Assembly (NCBI GenBank): GCA_003156795.1
Contig: PMHU01000039.1
Coordinates: forward strand, 6,046 to 23,362
Source of the DNA: Acidimicrobiaceae bacterium
GTDB lineage: Bacteria > Actinomycetota > Acidimicrobiia > Acidimicrobiales > Palsa-688
DNA length: 17,317 nucleotides
Reading direction: 5' to 3'
Under the pieces are notes generated by a model, which did no database searches, was not told the DNA's origin, and worked only from the letters and a program-made list of their open reading frames with translations. This document shows positions 5,908 to 13,430 of the stretch, in pieces (within the stretch, counting starts at the first letter, position 1; every line of letters starts with the position of its first letter). A program made the position numbers and the translations under genes.

Positions 5908-7344
5908 CTATTTGAGCTTGAACGTGGTCGTCGCTTGTAGCAGCGAGGTTTTGCCCTTGGCAACAATCGTATGGTTGCCGGGCGCGCCTGCGCTGGCGGC
6001 GCTCGGGATGTTGCCGCTGCAGGTGAAGCTGCCGTCGCCGGCGGCGGTCCCCGTGCAGAGCGCGACTGATTTTGGATGGGGTGCGGTAAGGCCGGTCTTG
6101 TAGGTGACCTTCACCTTCTCACCCGACAAGAAGTTCACGCCCGAGACAGTCACGGCTTTCCCTGGCGTGCCTTTGGCGGGGGAAATGGCAACACCAGGGG
6201 TGCTCGAATTGGTCGCTGTGATCGCTATCGCGAGTGGGTCACTGCCGACCGTGATGGGTGTGCCGGCGGTGTTGGTGGCCACGATGATCGGTGTGACGGT
6301 GTTGCTAGCGGAGTTAGCGACATAGGCCATGCTGCCGTCAGAAGTGATCGCCGCGTCCTCCGGGGCTCCTCCTACCGTGATGGGGGTGCCAGGGGTGTTG
6401 GTTGTCAAGTCGACAGGCACCTCGGCGTTGTCGAAAGTGTCGCTGAAGTAGGCGGTAGACCCGCTCGGAGCGATCGCGATGCCGGTCGCGACCGACGTGT
6501 CGAGGTCGTCGAAGGCTGTTCCGAGCGTATTCGTCGCCAAGTGGATCGGCACCACGGCGCCGACTGAGTCACCCATGTCATCGATCTCGACCCAACCCGT
6601 GACATAAGCCGTTGTGCCACTTGGGTTGATTGCGATGGACCCATTTGGGCCGCCCACAAGAATGGCGTGTCCGTATCTCGGGTCGTCGCCGACCGAGATC
6701 GGTGTGCCGGCAGTGTTGGTGGCCACGGTGATCGGTGTGACTATTCCTGGGTTGGGGTCGTTGCCGCTCACTACGTAGGCGGTTGTGCCGCTCGGGTTGA
6801 TAGCGATCGCGATTGGGCCGCTCGCGACTGTGATCGGAGTGCTGGCGGTGTCGGTCGTTAGATTGATCGGGGTGACTGTGTTACTTCCGTTGACGACGTA
6901 CGCCGTGTCTCCATTGGGGGTGATGGCGATGGCGCCGGGGCCGCTCCCAGCGGGGATGGGGGTGCCGGCGGTATTGGTCGCCAGATCGATCGGGGTGAGA
7001 GTGTTACTGCCTCCGTTGGCGACGTAGGCCGTGTCTCCGTCGGGGGCGATGGCGATCGCGTCAGGCTGACTGCCTACCGGGATGGGGGTGCCAGCGGTAT
7101 CTGTCGCCAGATCGATCGGGGTTACCGTGTTGCTTTCGTAGTTGACAACATAGGCGGTCCCGCTCGTTGACGCGGCCGCAGGCGAGCTCACCGACGCCGA
7201 CAGGCCGACCGCGGATACACCGGCGGATGCAACCATCAGGCCGATGATCATCATCCGTGGCCAGCCTCGAGTGTCGTTCCCCGACGTGTGCGTTGACCTC
7301 TCAATTCCGAGCCGCCTCGCAGCCCCGCGTATAAAGCCGTTCAT
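5908..7344 (-). CDS. secreted seven-bladed YVTN beta-propeller protein with C-terminal Ig-like domain
   Basis: This 478-aa exported protein has a long N-terminal segment, then a hydrophobic stretch MMIIGLMVASAGVSAVGL (31-48) and a likely signal peptidase site after SSPAAA (about 53-58). Seven repeats of about 42 residues follow, each beginning TAYV and containing a version of SNTVTPIDLATNTAGTPI and AIAITPNGD. They cover 63-104, 105-146, 147-187, 188-244, 245-296, 297-338 and 339-379, enough for one closed seven-bladed YVTN propeller. Blades 4 and 5 carry 10-15-residue insertions. The last domain (380-478) is an IPT/Ig-like fold with SPAKGTPGKAVTVSGVNFL and two Cys (430, 442) that could form a disulfide; similar domains end many actinobacterial secreted proteins. 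ATG 7344 is preceded by GGGAGGGG. The ligand is unknown; a cell-surface binding role is inferred. Confidence 0.88.
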   Translation of the reverse strand: MNGFIRGAARRLGIERSTHTSGNDTRGWPRMMIIGLMVASAGVSAVGLSASVSSPAAASTSGTAYVVNYESNTVTPIDLATDTAGTPIPVGSQPDAIAIAPDGDTAYVANGGSNTLTPIDLATNTAGTPIPAGSGPGAIAITPNGDTAYVVNGSNTVTPINLTTDTASTPITVASGPIAIAINPSGTTAYVVSGNDPNPGIVTPITVATNTAGTPISVGDDPRYGHAILVGGPNGSIAINPSGTTAYVTGWVEIDDMGDSVGAVVPIHLATNTLGTAFDDLDTSVATGIAIAPSGSTAYFSDTFDNAEVPVDLTTNTPGTPITVGGAPEDAAITSDGSMAYVANSASNTVTPIIVATNTAGTPITVGSDPLAIAITATNSSTPGVAISPAKGTPGKAVTVSGVNFLSGEKVKVTYKTGLTAPHPKSVALCTGTAAGDGSFTCSGNIPSAASAGAPGNHTIVAKGKTSLLQATTTFKLK

Positions 7345-8041
7345 CGCCCCTCCCCCCTTCCCTAAACAGGTGTGCAAAGCTCGGCCGAGCCCCGTCGCCA
7401 GGACTCAACGGTCCTGATAATCGAAGGGATATCGCAGCGGCGACGCGGAGAATAACACTTTTGGCAAACGAGAGCAGCCGCCAATCCCGAGGCGACGCCA
7501 GAACATCGGATCCGGCCTCTTGGGAGCGACTCTGTCCCCGGATGGTCAACGAGTACATAGTCGATCGATCGGGGCGGCAGGGGCTTCGTGGGTGCCCCAC
7601 ATCCGTCGCCTACCGTGCCTCACCTGCCATGCTCTGATCGTGACGTCGGTCTTCTTGCTATTGGCAGCCTCGAATACCGGGACATTGAAACTGGTAAGCA
7701 TGTCGCCATCTTCGGCGGGCCACTTAGTCTTGTTACTTTTCCGATCATATATGTCGGTGCCAAGCGGGGCTCCCTACCCACCAAAGGAGCTAGAGGTGGC
7801 AGGATCCTAGCTATCCGTCAGTCGCAGTGGGTCGCCTTGGCGCTGGTCATTGTTGGGCTGAGCATGATGGCAATCACCTCGCTGCACTAATCAACGCCAT
7901 ATCGTTCAGTCCCGCGGCGTCCGCTACCTCGGCCGGAGCCCCACCGGGCAGCGGATAGTCGGCAGGTCCAAGCGAGCAGGTCTCGTCGAAATGGAGGTTA
8001 GGGAGGCGGTTTCATCTGCGAAGGCGTAGAGTCGGTAGCTG
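7345..8041. other. mostly non-coding stretch of about 700 bp
   Basis: Apart from a possible small membrane protein at 7588-7890, I see no gene here. Short AT-richer segments around 7415-7465 may hold the promoter of the propeller gene on the minus strand, but no hexamer pair stands out. The segment from 7891 to 8041 holds nothing recognisable. Confidence 0.35.
7588..7890 (+). CDS. possible small membrane protein, unrecognised
   Basis: A 100-aa frame from GTG 7588 has two hydrophobic segments, LSLVTFPIIYVGA (about 46-58) and WVALALVIVGLSMMAI (about 81-96), with a basic loop between. It ends soon after the second, as small membrane proteins do. Its codons use fewer G/C third positions than the neighbours, which may mean recent transfer or no coding function. 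No ribosome site is evident and the first 20 residues look random, so the true start may lie downstream or the gene may be a fragment. Confidence 0.3.
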   Translation: MGAPHPSPTVPHLPCSDRDVGLLAIGSLEYRDIETGKHVAIFGGPLSLVTFPIIYVGAKRGSLPTKGARGGRILAIRQSQWVALALVIVGLSMMAITSLH

Positions 8042-8812
8042 GTGGTTGAGAGCGGCAAGACAAGGTCGGTCAGTTCCTCGGCGAGGCGTGGCCTGGCGCT
8101 GATATCAATGACGGTCGGTCTTCTGGTGGCGCTTCCTCAGGCGGCGGCGTTCGGATCGGACCGAAGCTCGATGACAGCCCACACCGTTAGCTCCCCGAGG
8201 CTGACCGTCGTGCAATCGACGACAAATGCTGGTTACGCGTTGGAGACCGGGGCCGAGGTCAGCACCGTAACTGCCACGTTCACCGTTCCGACTGTCACCT
8301 GCACATCGAAAACCCGAGCGATTAGCCTGTACACGAGCCTTGAGAGCACAACTGGCAAGACCTCCTACCCTTGGCTGCTCATCGAGTGCCTCCACGGTTC
8401 ACCAACCTACGTTGGCAACTTCGACTTGGCGGGAAATAATGAAGTGCTCCCAGGTCACGTAGCCGCCGGCGATGTCATCACCTTGAGGGTGGCGATGAAC
8501 ACAGTCGCAACAAAAATCTCGTTCTCCAATCACACAAAAGGAAACAGGTTCGGGGCCAAACTTTTCGGTGCGGCCTCAGCCACATCCGGGTTCGTTGGCA
8601 TTGGTCCTATCTATGATGGGTCAGGGAACCTCTATGGCGTGCCTGCCATCGCGCGCCTCAATCTCTCGAACGTGCAGGTCGACCAGCAGCCCCTCGCTTT
8701 GTATAGTTCCATTGACTACAACCGGACCAACACCACCGGGGGCCTCGAAGTGACGACCGGGTCCATTTCAGCCTCAGGAACAGATTTCGCTCTCACCTAC
8801 AATCATCCGTAG
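8042..8812 (+). CDS. secreted G1 (eqolisin)-like protein, catalytic residues apparently absent
   Basis: The 256-aa product has a signal peptide: basic n-region RSVSSSARR (8-16), core LALISMTVGLLVALP and cleavage near QAAA (about 33-36). The mature part resembles the beta-sandwich of peptidase family G1/A4: NAGYALETG (62-70) then FTVPTVTC (80-87), AGDVITLRV (142-150) and SFSNHTKG (160-167) follow the family's order (AGY..., W/FTVP.V.C, PGD.I..., I.FSDSTTG). The expected WVGIDG/Gln stretch and the Glu after the SFSN strand are not seen, so proteolysis is unlikely. Cys87 and Cys116 could form a disulfide. GTG 8042 is chosen because the signal peptide needs its basic residues; the internal ATG at 8108 would remove them. 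Family placement is a motif-level inference. Confidence 0.65.
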   Translation: MVESGKTRSVSSSARRGLALISMTVGLLVALPQAAAFGSDRSSMTAHTVSSPRLTVVQSTTNAGYALETGAEVSTVTATFTVPTVTCTSKTRAISLYTSLESTTGKTSYPWLLIECLHGSPTYVGNFDLAGNNEVLPGHVAAGDVITLRVAMNTVATKISFSNHTKGNRFGAKLFGAASATSGFVGIGPIYDGSGNLYGVPAIARLNLSNVQVDQQPLALYSSIDYNRTNTTGGLEVTTGSISASGTDFALTYNHP

Positions 8813-9139
8813 ACCCGACGGCTACCAAACCCCTACTCTGAAACCGCACCATAACTTTCCCTCCTGCGCCTACGCCCAAGCTGACCACAGGGTCGAGCCG
8901 CGGCCTCAATGAGCGCGGAATTAGCGATCCGCGCTCCTAGTGGCTGTGGCAGGCTCGGGGCATAACGGAGTCCCCGAAGGAGGCGGAGCAGCGTGGGGTC
9001 AGATGGACTTCGAACGGACATCCGATGGCCCTCGATCCCGATGCGGTCAGTGCGGTGGAGGGAACGCCCGCCTTTCTTAGTCCGCCACCCGGCAGCCCCC
9101 ATACCACGGATTCCGAGTACTGCCAGTGGAACTCGACGG
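8813..9139. other. intergenic stretch with a palindromic element
   Basis: No gene is supported. The only clear structure is the 9-bp inverted repeat at 8911-8936. The 3' part may include the missing start of the pseudogene that begins by about 9140. Confidence 0.4.
8911..8936. repeat. palindromic repeat, copy 1
   Basis: GAGCGCGGA (8911-8919) and TCCGCGCTC (8928-8936) form a perfect 9-bp stem around an 8-nt loop. A near-identical palindrome with the same stem and loop length lies at 10444-10469. Both also have CTAG on one side (8937-8940 here). This looks like a REP-like dispersed palindrome, although a terminator role after the 8812 stop is also possible. Confidence 0.5.
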
Positions 9140-9408
9140 CTTTCGGGTCGGAATGGTTACGGCTTCATGGCTGAGGCCGATGCCGTGGAAGGCGATCCTT
9201 ACGTCATTGCTCCCGACGGGAGCCGGGCCGGGATCTTCTGGACGGTTAGTTCAGAGCGCCGCTTCGGTCGCCTACAGGAGGTCACGGCTCATCGTTGGCG
9301 TCTGGCAGTTCGAAGTGCCAGAGACCTTCCGAACGAAGGTGGTTCACGATGGCTATTCCCGTTCTCCGAACCAAGTGGGAAGAGTGGAAGGAAGCGCCCA
9401 TATCGTGA
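9140..9408 (+). pseudogene. decayed gene in three frames (conserved hypothetical family)
   Basis: Three pieces of one apparent protein lie in successive frames. Frame one (about 9140-9284) gives SGRNGYGFMAEADAVEGDPY, then VIAPDGSRAGIFWTV. Frame two (about 9297-9344) gives GVWQFEVPETFRTKVV. Frame three (9349-9408) gives AIPVLRTKWEEWKEAPIS and a stop. The order and style (PYV.APDGSRAG..W, then GVW.FEVP, then a C-terminal RKWEEWKE helix) match a family of short actinobacterial proteins I know only as hypothetical. At least two indels separate the pieces, so the gene is dead. Its start is not visible. Confidence 0.55.
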
Positions 9409-9462
9409 GCGCATCCGATTACGGCACTCAGCGGCAGGGCGCACGTCGTCGGCGATCGGCAC

Positions 9463-9939
9463 CTACCTTCGGCGAGTCAGCCCACCGCCGGGGACGACTG
9501 CGTCGATGACGCTGTCTGCCACCTCGTTGGTCGGCCTCGTGGTCTCGATAACGAGGTCGGCGGATGCACACAACAGGGGCAATACCCACTCCATATCGGC
9601 AAGCACGCGGTCTCGTTCGGCCTCTGCCTTCCCGAACGGGTTGGTGGTGCGCAGGCGCAGCCGGTCAAGGATCACCTCGGCCGGCGCCGTCAGGAGCACC
9701 TTGAAGTCGAAAGCGAAGGCGGCCTGCTCGTCAGAGCAGCCAGCGAAGAACACCAACTGGTCGCCGTACTGGTCGAGGAGCGACCTAATGGGCTCGACCC
9801 GCCATGCCCACGTGCCATCTGGCAGTGGGGCGCTAAATCCGTCGTCATCAGCGTCGAAGGCGGTGTAGCCGCGGCGGCGAAGCTCCTTCACGAGGGAGGA
9901 CTTCCCCGTGCCGGACATTCCGGTGACTAACACGCGCAT
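9463..9939 (-). CDS. small P-loop NTPase / nucleotide kinase-like protein
   Basis: This 158-aa cytoplasmic protein starts MRVLVTGMSGTGKSSLVKEL, with Walker A GMSGTGKS at residues 7-14. FDADDDGF follows in the place where nucleotide and shikimate kinases bind their acceptor. A later segment RLRLRTTNPFGKAEAERDRV is rich in Arg and could be the lid. ADLVIETTRPTNEVADSVID near the end is the usual last strand and helix of the adenylate kinase-like fold. The substrate is unknown. ATG 9939 is preferred over GTG 9942; neither has a clear ribosome site. It stands alone on its strand. Confidence 0.8.
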   Translation of the reverse strand: MRVLVTGMSGTGKSSLVKELRRRGYTAFDADDDGFSAPLPDGTWAWRVEPIRSLLDQYGDQLVFFAGCSDEQAAFAFDFKVLLTAPAEVILDRLRLRTTNPFGKAEAERDRVLADMEWVLPLLCASADLVIETTRPTNEVADSVIDAVVPGGGLTRRR

Positions 9940-10069
9940 CACGAGAAACCGTAGGCGCCCTGGCCAGCCTGCGCCCCTGCCTAGCCGAATCAGATTGCTC
10001 TTGTCGGCTTCTCTCCGGGACGCCAGCCCTTCGCGCCGGAGTCGTTAGGGATCGTCTCGCAAGTCTGCG

Positions 10070-10315
10070 TTAACACATGTCGTGCACGTAGCTGCCAAGC
10101 ACAGTTCGCCGTACCGGCTGACCATCTCTGATGACTTGGTGACAGCTCGGGCAGGTCTCTCCGACAGCGGCGTGCAGGTTGTGTGTATCAGGGTCGACTG
10201 ATCGGTCGACTAGTTGCTCGGAGGCCGCCTGTTCGATATCTGGATTCGCGCCGATACCGTCTCTGTTTGCTCCATATTGGACTCCACTAACAGGACGGTT
10301 GCCTTCACGACCCAC
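10070..10315 (-). CDS. possible small zinc-binding protein
   Basis: The C-terminal part reads CPSCHQVIRDGQPVRR and ends GSYVHDMC, a Cys-x2-Cys ... His-x2-Cys set suitable for one zinc ion, like short LIM-type or zinc-ribbon tails in actinobacterial proteins. The frame is open to TTG 10405, but that start sits in unconvincing sequence. GTG 10315 gives 81 aa. An ATG at about 10276 lies in a different frame, so a frameshift is possible. The function is unknown. Confidence 0.4.
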   Translation of the reverse strand: MGREGNRPVSGVQYGANRDGIGANPDIEQAASEQLVDRSVDPDTHNLHAAVGETCPSCHQVIRDGQPVRRTVLGSYVHDMC

Positions 10316-10443
10316 GAAGGCAAGCGTAGTCGCAACATCTTTGAAGCGTCGTGCCAAGTATTCCGACCATGAACGCCCCGATCCGAGAGGCGCGGGGCCA
10401 TGCAAAACACCACCCCACCGAGTTGACGCTCTCGTCGGTTCTA

Positions 10444-10469
10444 GAGCGCGGAATCGTCGCTCCGCGCTT
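10444..10469. repeat. palindromic repeat, copy 2
   Basis: GAGCGCGGA (10444-10452) faces TCCGCGCTT (10461-10469) across an 8-nt loop; 8 of 9 stem pairs form. It is preceded by CTA, so CTAG stands at 10441-10444, and it matches the inverse of the palindrome at 8911-8936. It lies between a minus-strand and a plus-strand gene. Confidence 0.5.
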
Positions 10470-10495
10470 CAGACGAGGGATGTCACGATGGGAGG

Positions 10496-10783
10496 GTGAG
10501 TTTCCGCCCGCTCTCCGAAGGCGAAGTCGATCGACTGCTGGACGAACTCTGTCGCCGTCTTGGCTTCTGTCTGGCGCCCGAAGATCAGGAGCGTCTGCGG
10601 GCCGACCCACCGGCCGACCCCGATGCATTTGCGGACGCCGTGTTCGTTGCTGAAGGGATGGACCCGCTTCTTTCCAACGGAGACCTCAGGAGATCCGTCC
10701 GGGCACGGGTCGTCGACGCATTCAATCGACAACCCTTCGGAAGCGCAACACGCCGACGGAAAGGCTCTGGCCGACGGCGATAG
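10496..10783 (+). CDS. conserved small hypothetical protein
   Basis: This 95-aa soluble protein reads SFRPLSEGEVDRLLDELCRR, then LGFCLAPEDQERL and PADPDAFADAVFVAEGMDP. This is the style of a small, acidic, helical family seen in actinobacteria with no known role. The last 15 or so residues are very basic (TRRRKGSGRRR). GTG 10496 is the natural start; GGGAGG stands directly before it, which is closer than usual for a Shine-Dalgarno. The 10444 palindrome lies 26 nt upstream. Confidence 0.6.
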   Translation: MSFRPLSEGEVDRLLDELCRRLGFCLAPEDQERLRADPPADPDAFADAVFVAEGMDPLLSNGDLRRSVRARVVDAFNRQPFGSATRRRKGSGRRR

Positions 10784-11114
10784 GCCCGCCGAAGAAAACG
10801 CCAAACTTCAGGAACGGCGCTCGGCGTGCGTCTTCGAGGGGTGGGCGGCTCCGGCCACGTGCGTCAAATCGGTCCGGGAGACGCCGCCTCCTCCTCCTCC
10901 GCGCTTATGACGCGTTCGACCACGGCCTGGTCGGCTCGGCATTCTCGCCGCCGTTCGAGGTCGCTGGCTTCGAGTCGCACCGTACGCACCCGCTGGTCTG
11001 CCACTTTCGGTAGGAGCTGCGCCGAACCTCGTCCTGCTTCGCCCTCCGAATCTCGCGGCTCAGCTGCGCCATGCCCACATTTCCTATGCCGGCGTCGGTT
11101 TGGATCCCACCCAC
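10784..11114. other. intergenic stretch, no supported gene
   Basis: One forward frame (from about 10903 to 11014) reads AYDAFDHGLVGSAFSPPFEV followed by AGFESHRTHPLVCHFR and a stop. It has a protein-like composition but no start codon and no match I recognise, so it may be a gene fragment. Nothing else is visible. Confidence 0.3.
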
Positions 11115-11741
11115 CTATGGCCGTTGCGGGCTGTCGTCTTGTGAAGATCTGCCTCCGTAGGAGCCGGTGAGGGCCTGGGCCACGTTCTCTGCGTCAGCTT
11201 GGGCGACGTCTTCGGGGTATTCGGGCAGAAGGTCATCCCACACAACCATCCATGACCCGTAGAGCTGCGCTTGTCCGAGGGGACGGGCGAAGAACCATAC
11301 GTGAAGGTGGGCACCGCCATCGCCGATTCGATACACATGGGCCCGGGCGACGTTGGACAAGGCCTCGATGTGACGAGCGATATGCGTCGTCAGCACTCCT
11401 AGTTCTGCGGCGCGCTCGTCGGGAAGGTCGGACAAGTCGAAGTGATCGCGCGACTGCAGCATCAGAACTAGGGGAACGCCCACCCTGGATATTCGCGTTA
11501 GCCGCCAGTGATCGTTCAACCAGATGCCTTGGTCGCGGTCCTTGCACGTCTTGCAATTGGATGGATCTTCGCCCTCCCGGGTCCGCTCTGGCAGCACTGG
11601 GGGTCTCAGGGGGGCCACGAGCAATCCGTGTTGCTCGAAAGGACTGATATCCCAACCAGTCATGCGGGACAGCGACAAGCGGTGCTCCGCGTCCGCGGCT
11701 GACAATGCGTGCCGGTAGAACTCATCCGGGTGCAGGGCCAC
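11115..11741 (-). CDS. HIT-like (histidine triad) family protein with a Cys-x2-Cys pair
   Basis: This 208-aa soluble protein has a HIT-type second half: VPLVLMLQSRDHFDLSDLPD (about 89-107), an amphipathic helix, and GGAHLHVWFFARP (142-154), in which His145 and His147 hold the places of the first two catalytic histidines. The third His of the H-x-H-x-H motif is replaced by Phe, so ordinary nucleotidyl hydrolase activity is doubtful. NCKTCKDRDQGIWLNDHWRL (62-81) brings Cys63 and Cys66, probably part of a zinc site with nearby His. GTG 11741 begins ALHPDEFYRHALSAADAEHR and fits the usual N-terminus; no strong ribosome site is seen. It may process nucleotide-like ligands. Confidence 0.7.
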   Translation of the reverse strand: MALHPDEFYRHALSAADAEHRLSLSRMTGWDISPFEQHGLLVAPLRPPVLPERTREGEDPSNCKTCKDRDQGIWLNDHWRLTRISRVGVPLVLMLQSRDHFDLSDLPDERAAELGVLTTHIARHIEALSNVARAHVYRIGDGGAHLHVWFFARPLGQAQLYGSWMVVWDDLLPEYPEDVAQADAENVAQALTGSYGGRSSQDDSPQRP

Positions 11742-11923
11742 AGCGAATACTACTCGTCCGTCCGAGATGAGTCCCTGGCGGTGTGAGTTTCGTTCATGTC
11801 TTCGAGGCTGTACAGATCCACAACCTGCCTGGACAGATCGTCAATCGTCAGGGTCGCAATCACGATGTGCCTTGCGCCGCGGAGTCCCTCAACCGCACAG
11901 TCAGCCCGGCCGATAGATCCATA

Positions 11924-12916
11924 ATGCCGCAGTCTCGCGAGGCGGAGATATGGAACGAAGGCGACCTCGCTGCTGAAGAAAGGCGAGGGTCCGTCGACTC
12001 GGCTCTAGGCAGGATCAGGCACGGATGGCCCGGGGCGCGGTCCCTTGCAGTCGGGAGACTTCGACGCCTGTTGGGTTGGGAAACCCTAGTCGTGCTTTCG
12101 GTGTTCCCTCTCGGCGCCGCGCTGAGCGCGCTCGTCGCGTTGATTGAGGCGACCGAACTCGGTCAATCAGTTCCCTATGCAGGCATCCCTAGTTTCGTGA
12201 GTCCCTGGCAGGCCACTCTGCTGGCCGTGGCCGGCCAGGCCATCGCTCTTGCTCCTGCCGGGCTCGTCGCATACCTGCTTTGCCGATCGGGCGAAGGTCT
12301 GAAGTCCATCAACCTGGACCGACGCAGGCTGCGCATGGACTTGGCCCTTATCGTTCCGATCTGGCTCATAGTCCAACGAATCCCGCAGTCGCTGGGAGCC
12401 CACATCGTGATCTGGAGCCATCTAACCGGGTTCCATCTCCTACCAAGCCCTGTGCCACTCGCGAACCTCGACATCACTCTGGTGCAAGCAGCGGCCGCCA
12501 TCGCGGCCGGCGTCGTAGAGGAGATCGTTGTCCTCGGCTACCTCGTGCGCCGCCTGGAGCAACGTGGATACGGGGTCGCCAGAATCGTGACCATCGCCGT
12601 GATGGTGCGCGCCTCCTACCACATCTATTACGGGTGGAACATCATTCCCATCCTGCTCTGGGCTACCGCGTCCGTGCTGGTCTACTTGCGGGTGCGACGA
12701 CTACTTCCCTTCATCATCTGCCACATCATCTGGGACATCTCGATACCCCTGCGGGCCTTCTACCCCAACATCTACCGTCCCGCAGAAGTCATCGTCTCGA
12801 TAACCGCGGTTGTATTGGCGGCCAAGTGGCTGAGTTGGACACCGACGCAGTGGCTGAAATCCCTGCGGCCGCCGGGAGGCTCTGAGATGGAGATCCTGGA
12901 CACTCCCACGATCTAA
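11924..12916 (+). CDS. CPBP family intramembrane metalloprotease-like protein
   Basis: The 330-aa membrane protein has about seven or eight hydrophobic segments after a polar N-terminus of roughly 50 residues. The CPBP (Abi) domain shows motif 1 as VVEEIVVLGYLVRRL (Glu199-Glu200), motif 2 as RASYHIYYG (His233) and motif 3 as FIICHIIWDI (His267, Asp271), the residues expected to bind the metal. The Arg of the usual EExxxR is Leu here, a variation I also associate with actinobacterial members. Relatives cleave CAAX-type or other membrane substrates, or protect against bacteriocins; the substrate here is unknown. ATG 11924 is chosen because the 47 residues upstream do not look like the family; its ribosome site is weak. 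Confidence 0.85.
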   Translation: MPQSREAEIWNEGDLAAEERRGSVDSALGRIRHGWPGARSLAVGRLRRLLGWETLVVLSVFPLGAALSALVALIEATELGQSVPYAGIPSFVSPWQATLLAVAGQAIALAPAGLVAYLLCRSGEGLKSINLDRRRLRMDLALIVPIWLIVQRIPQSLGAHIVIWSHLTGFHLLPSPVPLANLDITLVQAAAAIAAGVVEEIVVLGYLVRRLEQRGYGVARIVTIAVMVRASYHIYYGWNIIPILLWATASVLVYLRVRRLLPFIICHIIWDISIPLRAFYPNIYRPAEVIVSITAVVLAAKWLSWTPTQWLKSLRPPGGSEMEILDTPTI

Positions 12917-12941
12917 GCCTGGCTGGCTACTCAAGCCAGGC
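12917..12941 (+). terminator. hairpin terminator after CPBP gene
   Basis: GCCTGGCT (12917-12924) and AGCCAGGC (12934-12941) form a perfect 8-bp stem with a 9-nt loop immediately after the TAA stop. No T-tract follows, as is common in high-GC actinobacteria. Confidence 0.6.
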
Positions 12942-12965
12942 CCTCGGTCGGTCGATACCCCCCTG

Positions 12966-13319
12966 ATGGAACGGCTCGTGATCGCTCTGGTTCTGGGATG
13001 CATCATTGCACCGCTCGCCTACCGAGAGTCGGAATCGTATCGCCGCACTAACGGAGTCACCCCCTGGCACCTACCGTCCGCCCTATGGGCCTTGCTCGGA
13101 TTCGTGTCATTCTTGCTCTGCGCCGTCTTGCTAGTGATCGCCCGCCGCACTACAAAGCCATTACCCCTCGCCACCCAGTCCTCGGCCGCCGCCGCGGGGT
13201 GGCACCCCGATCCAGCGGATGCTCGACAGTTGCGATACTGGAACGGCATCGAGTGGACAGAACACGTACGGCCGAGGGTTCCCTCCGACCTGGCCGAGTC
13301 ATCACTCCATACCGATTGA
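12966..13319 (+). CDS. DUF2510 membrane protein
   Basis: This 117-aa protein has two transmembrane helices, ERLVIALVLGCIIAPLAY (2-19) and ALWALLGFVSFLLCAVLLVI (39-58). A C-terminal DUF2510 motif follows with GWHPDP (78-83) and RYWNGIEWTEHV (90-101). DUF2510 is a short Trp-rich module found almost only in actinobacteria, usually attached to membrane proteins, and of unknown function. ATG 12966 follows a terminator hairpin by 24 nt, so it probably has its own promoter. Confidence 0.85.
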   Translation: MERLVIALVLGCIIAPLAYRESESYRRTNGVTPWHLPSALWALLGFVSFLLCAVLLVIARRTTKPLPLATQSSAAAAGWHPDPADARQLRYWNGIEWTEHVRPRVPSDLAESSLHTD

Positions 13320-13430
13320 CCTGGCTCCTCCCGCTATAACCGCCCAACCTGCGCGCCAGATCGACAGAACGCGCAGCCAAACGCCAAGCGGGCGATAGCC
13401 GACTCGGCGCCGCTGGCTCCAGACAGACGG
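13320..13430. other. short gap between DUF2510 gene and tRNA 3' end
   Basis: Nothing specific is seen. It is where an element integrated at the tRNA 3' end would begin, but no copy of the tRNA 3' sequence was found elsewhere in the window. Confidence 0.3.

Noticed and set aside
5908..7344. CRISPR or tandem DNA array
   Set aside because: The regular spacing comes from about 126-bp protein repeats (propeller blades) that are degenerate and have no spacers.
8993..9868. 291-aa plus-strand frame taken as one gene
   Set aside because: Only about 145 bp of it looks protein-like (part of the three-frame pseudogene). The rest is antisense to the P-loop gene.
11362..11378. ATGTGAC as a further ECF promoter on the minus strand
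   Set aside because: It lies inside the HIT-like gene and has no correctly spaced GGTCAT partner.
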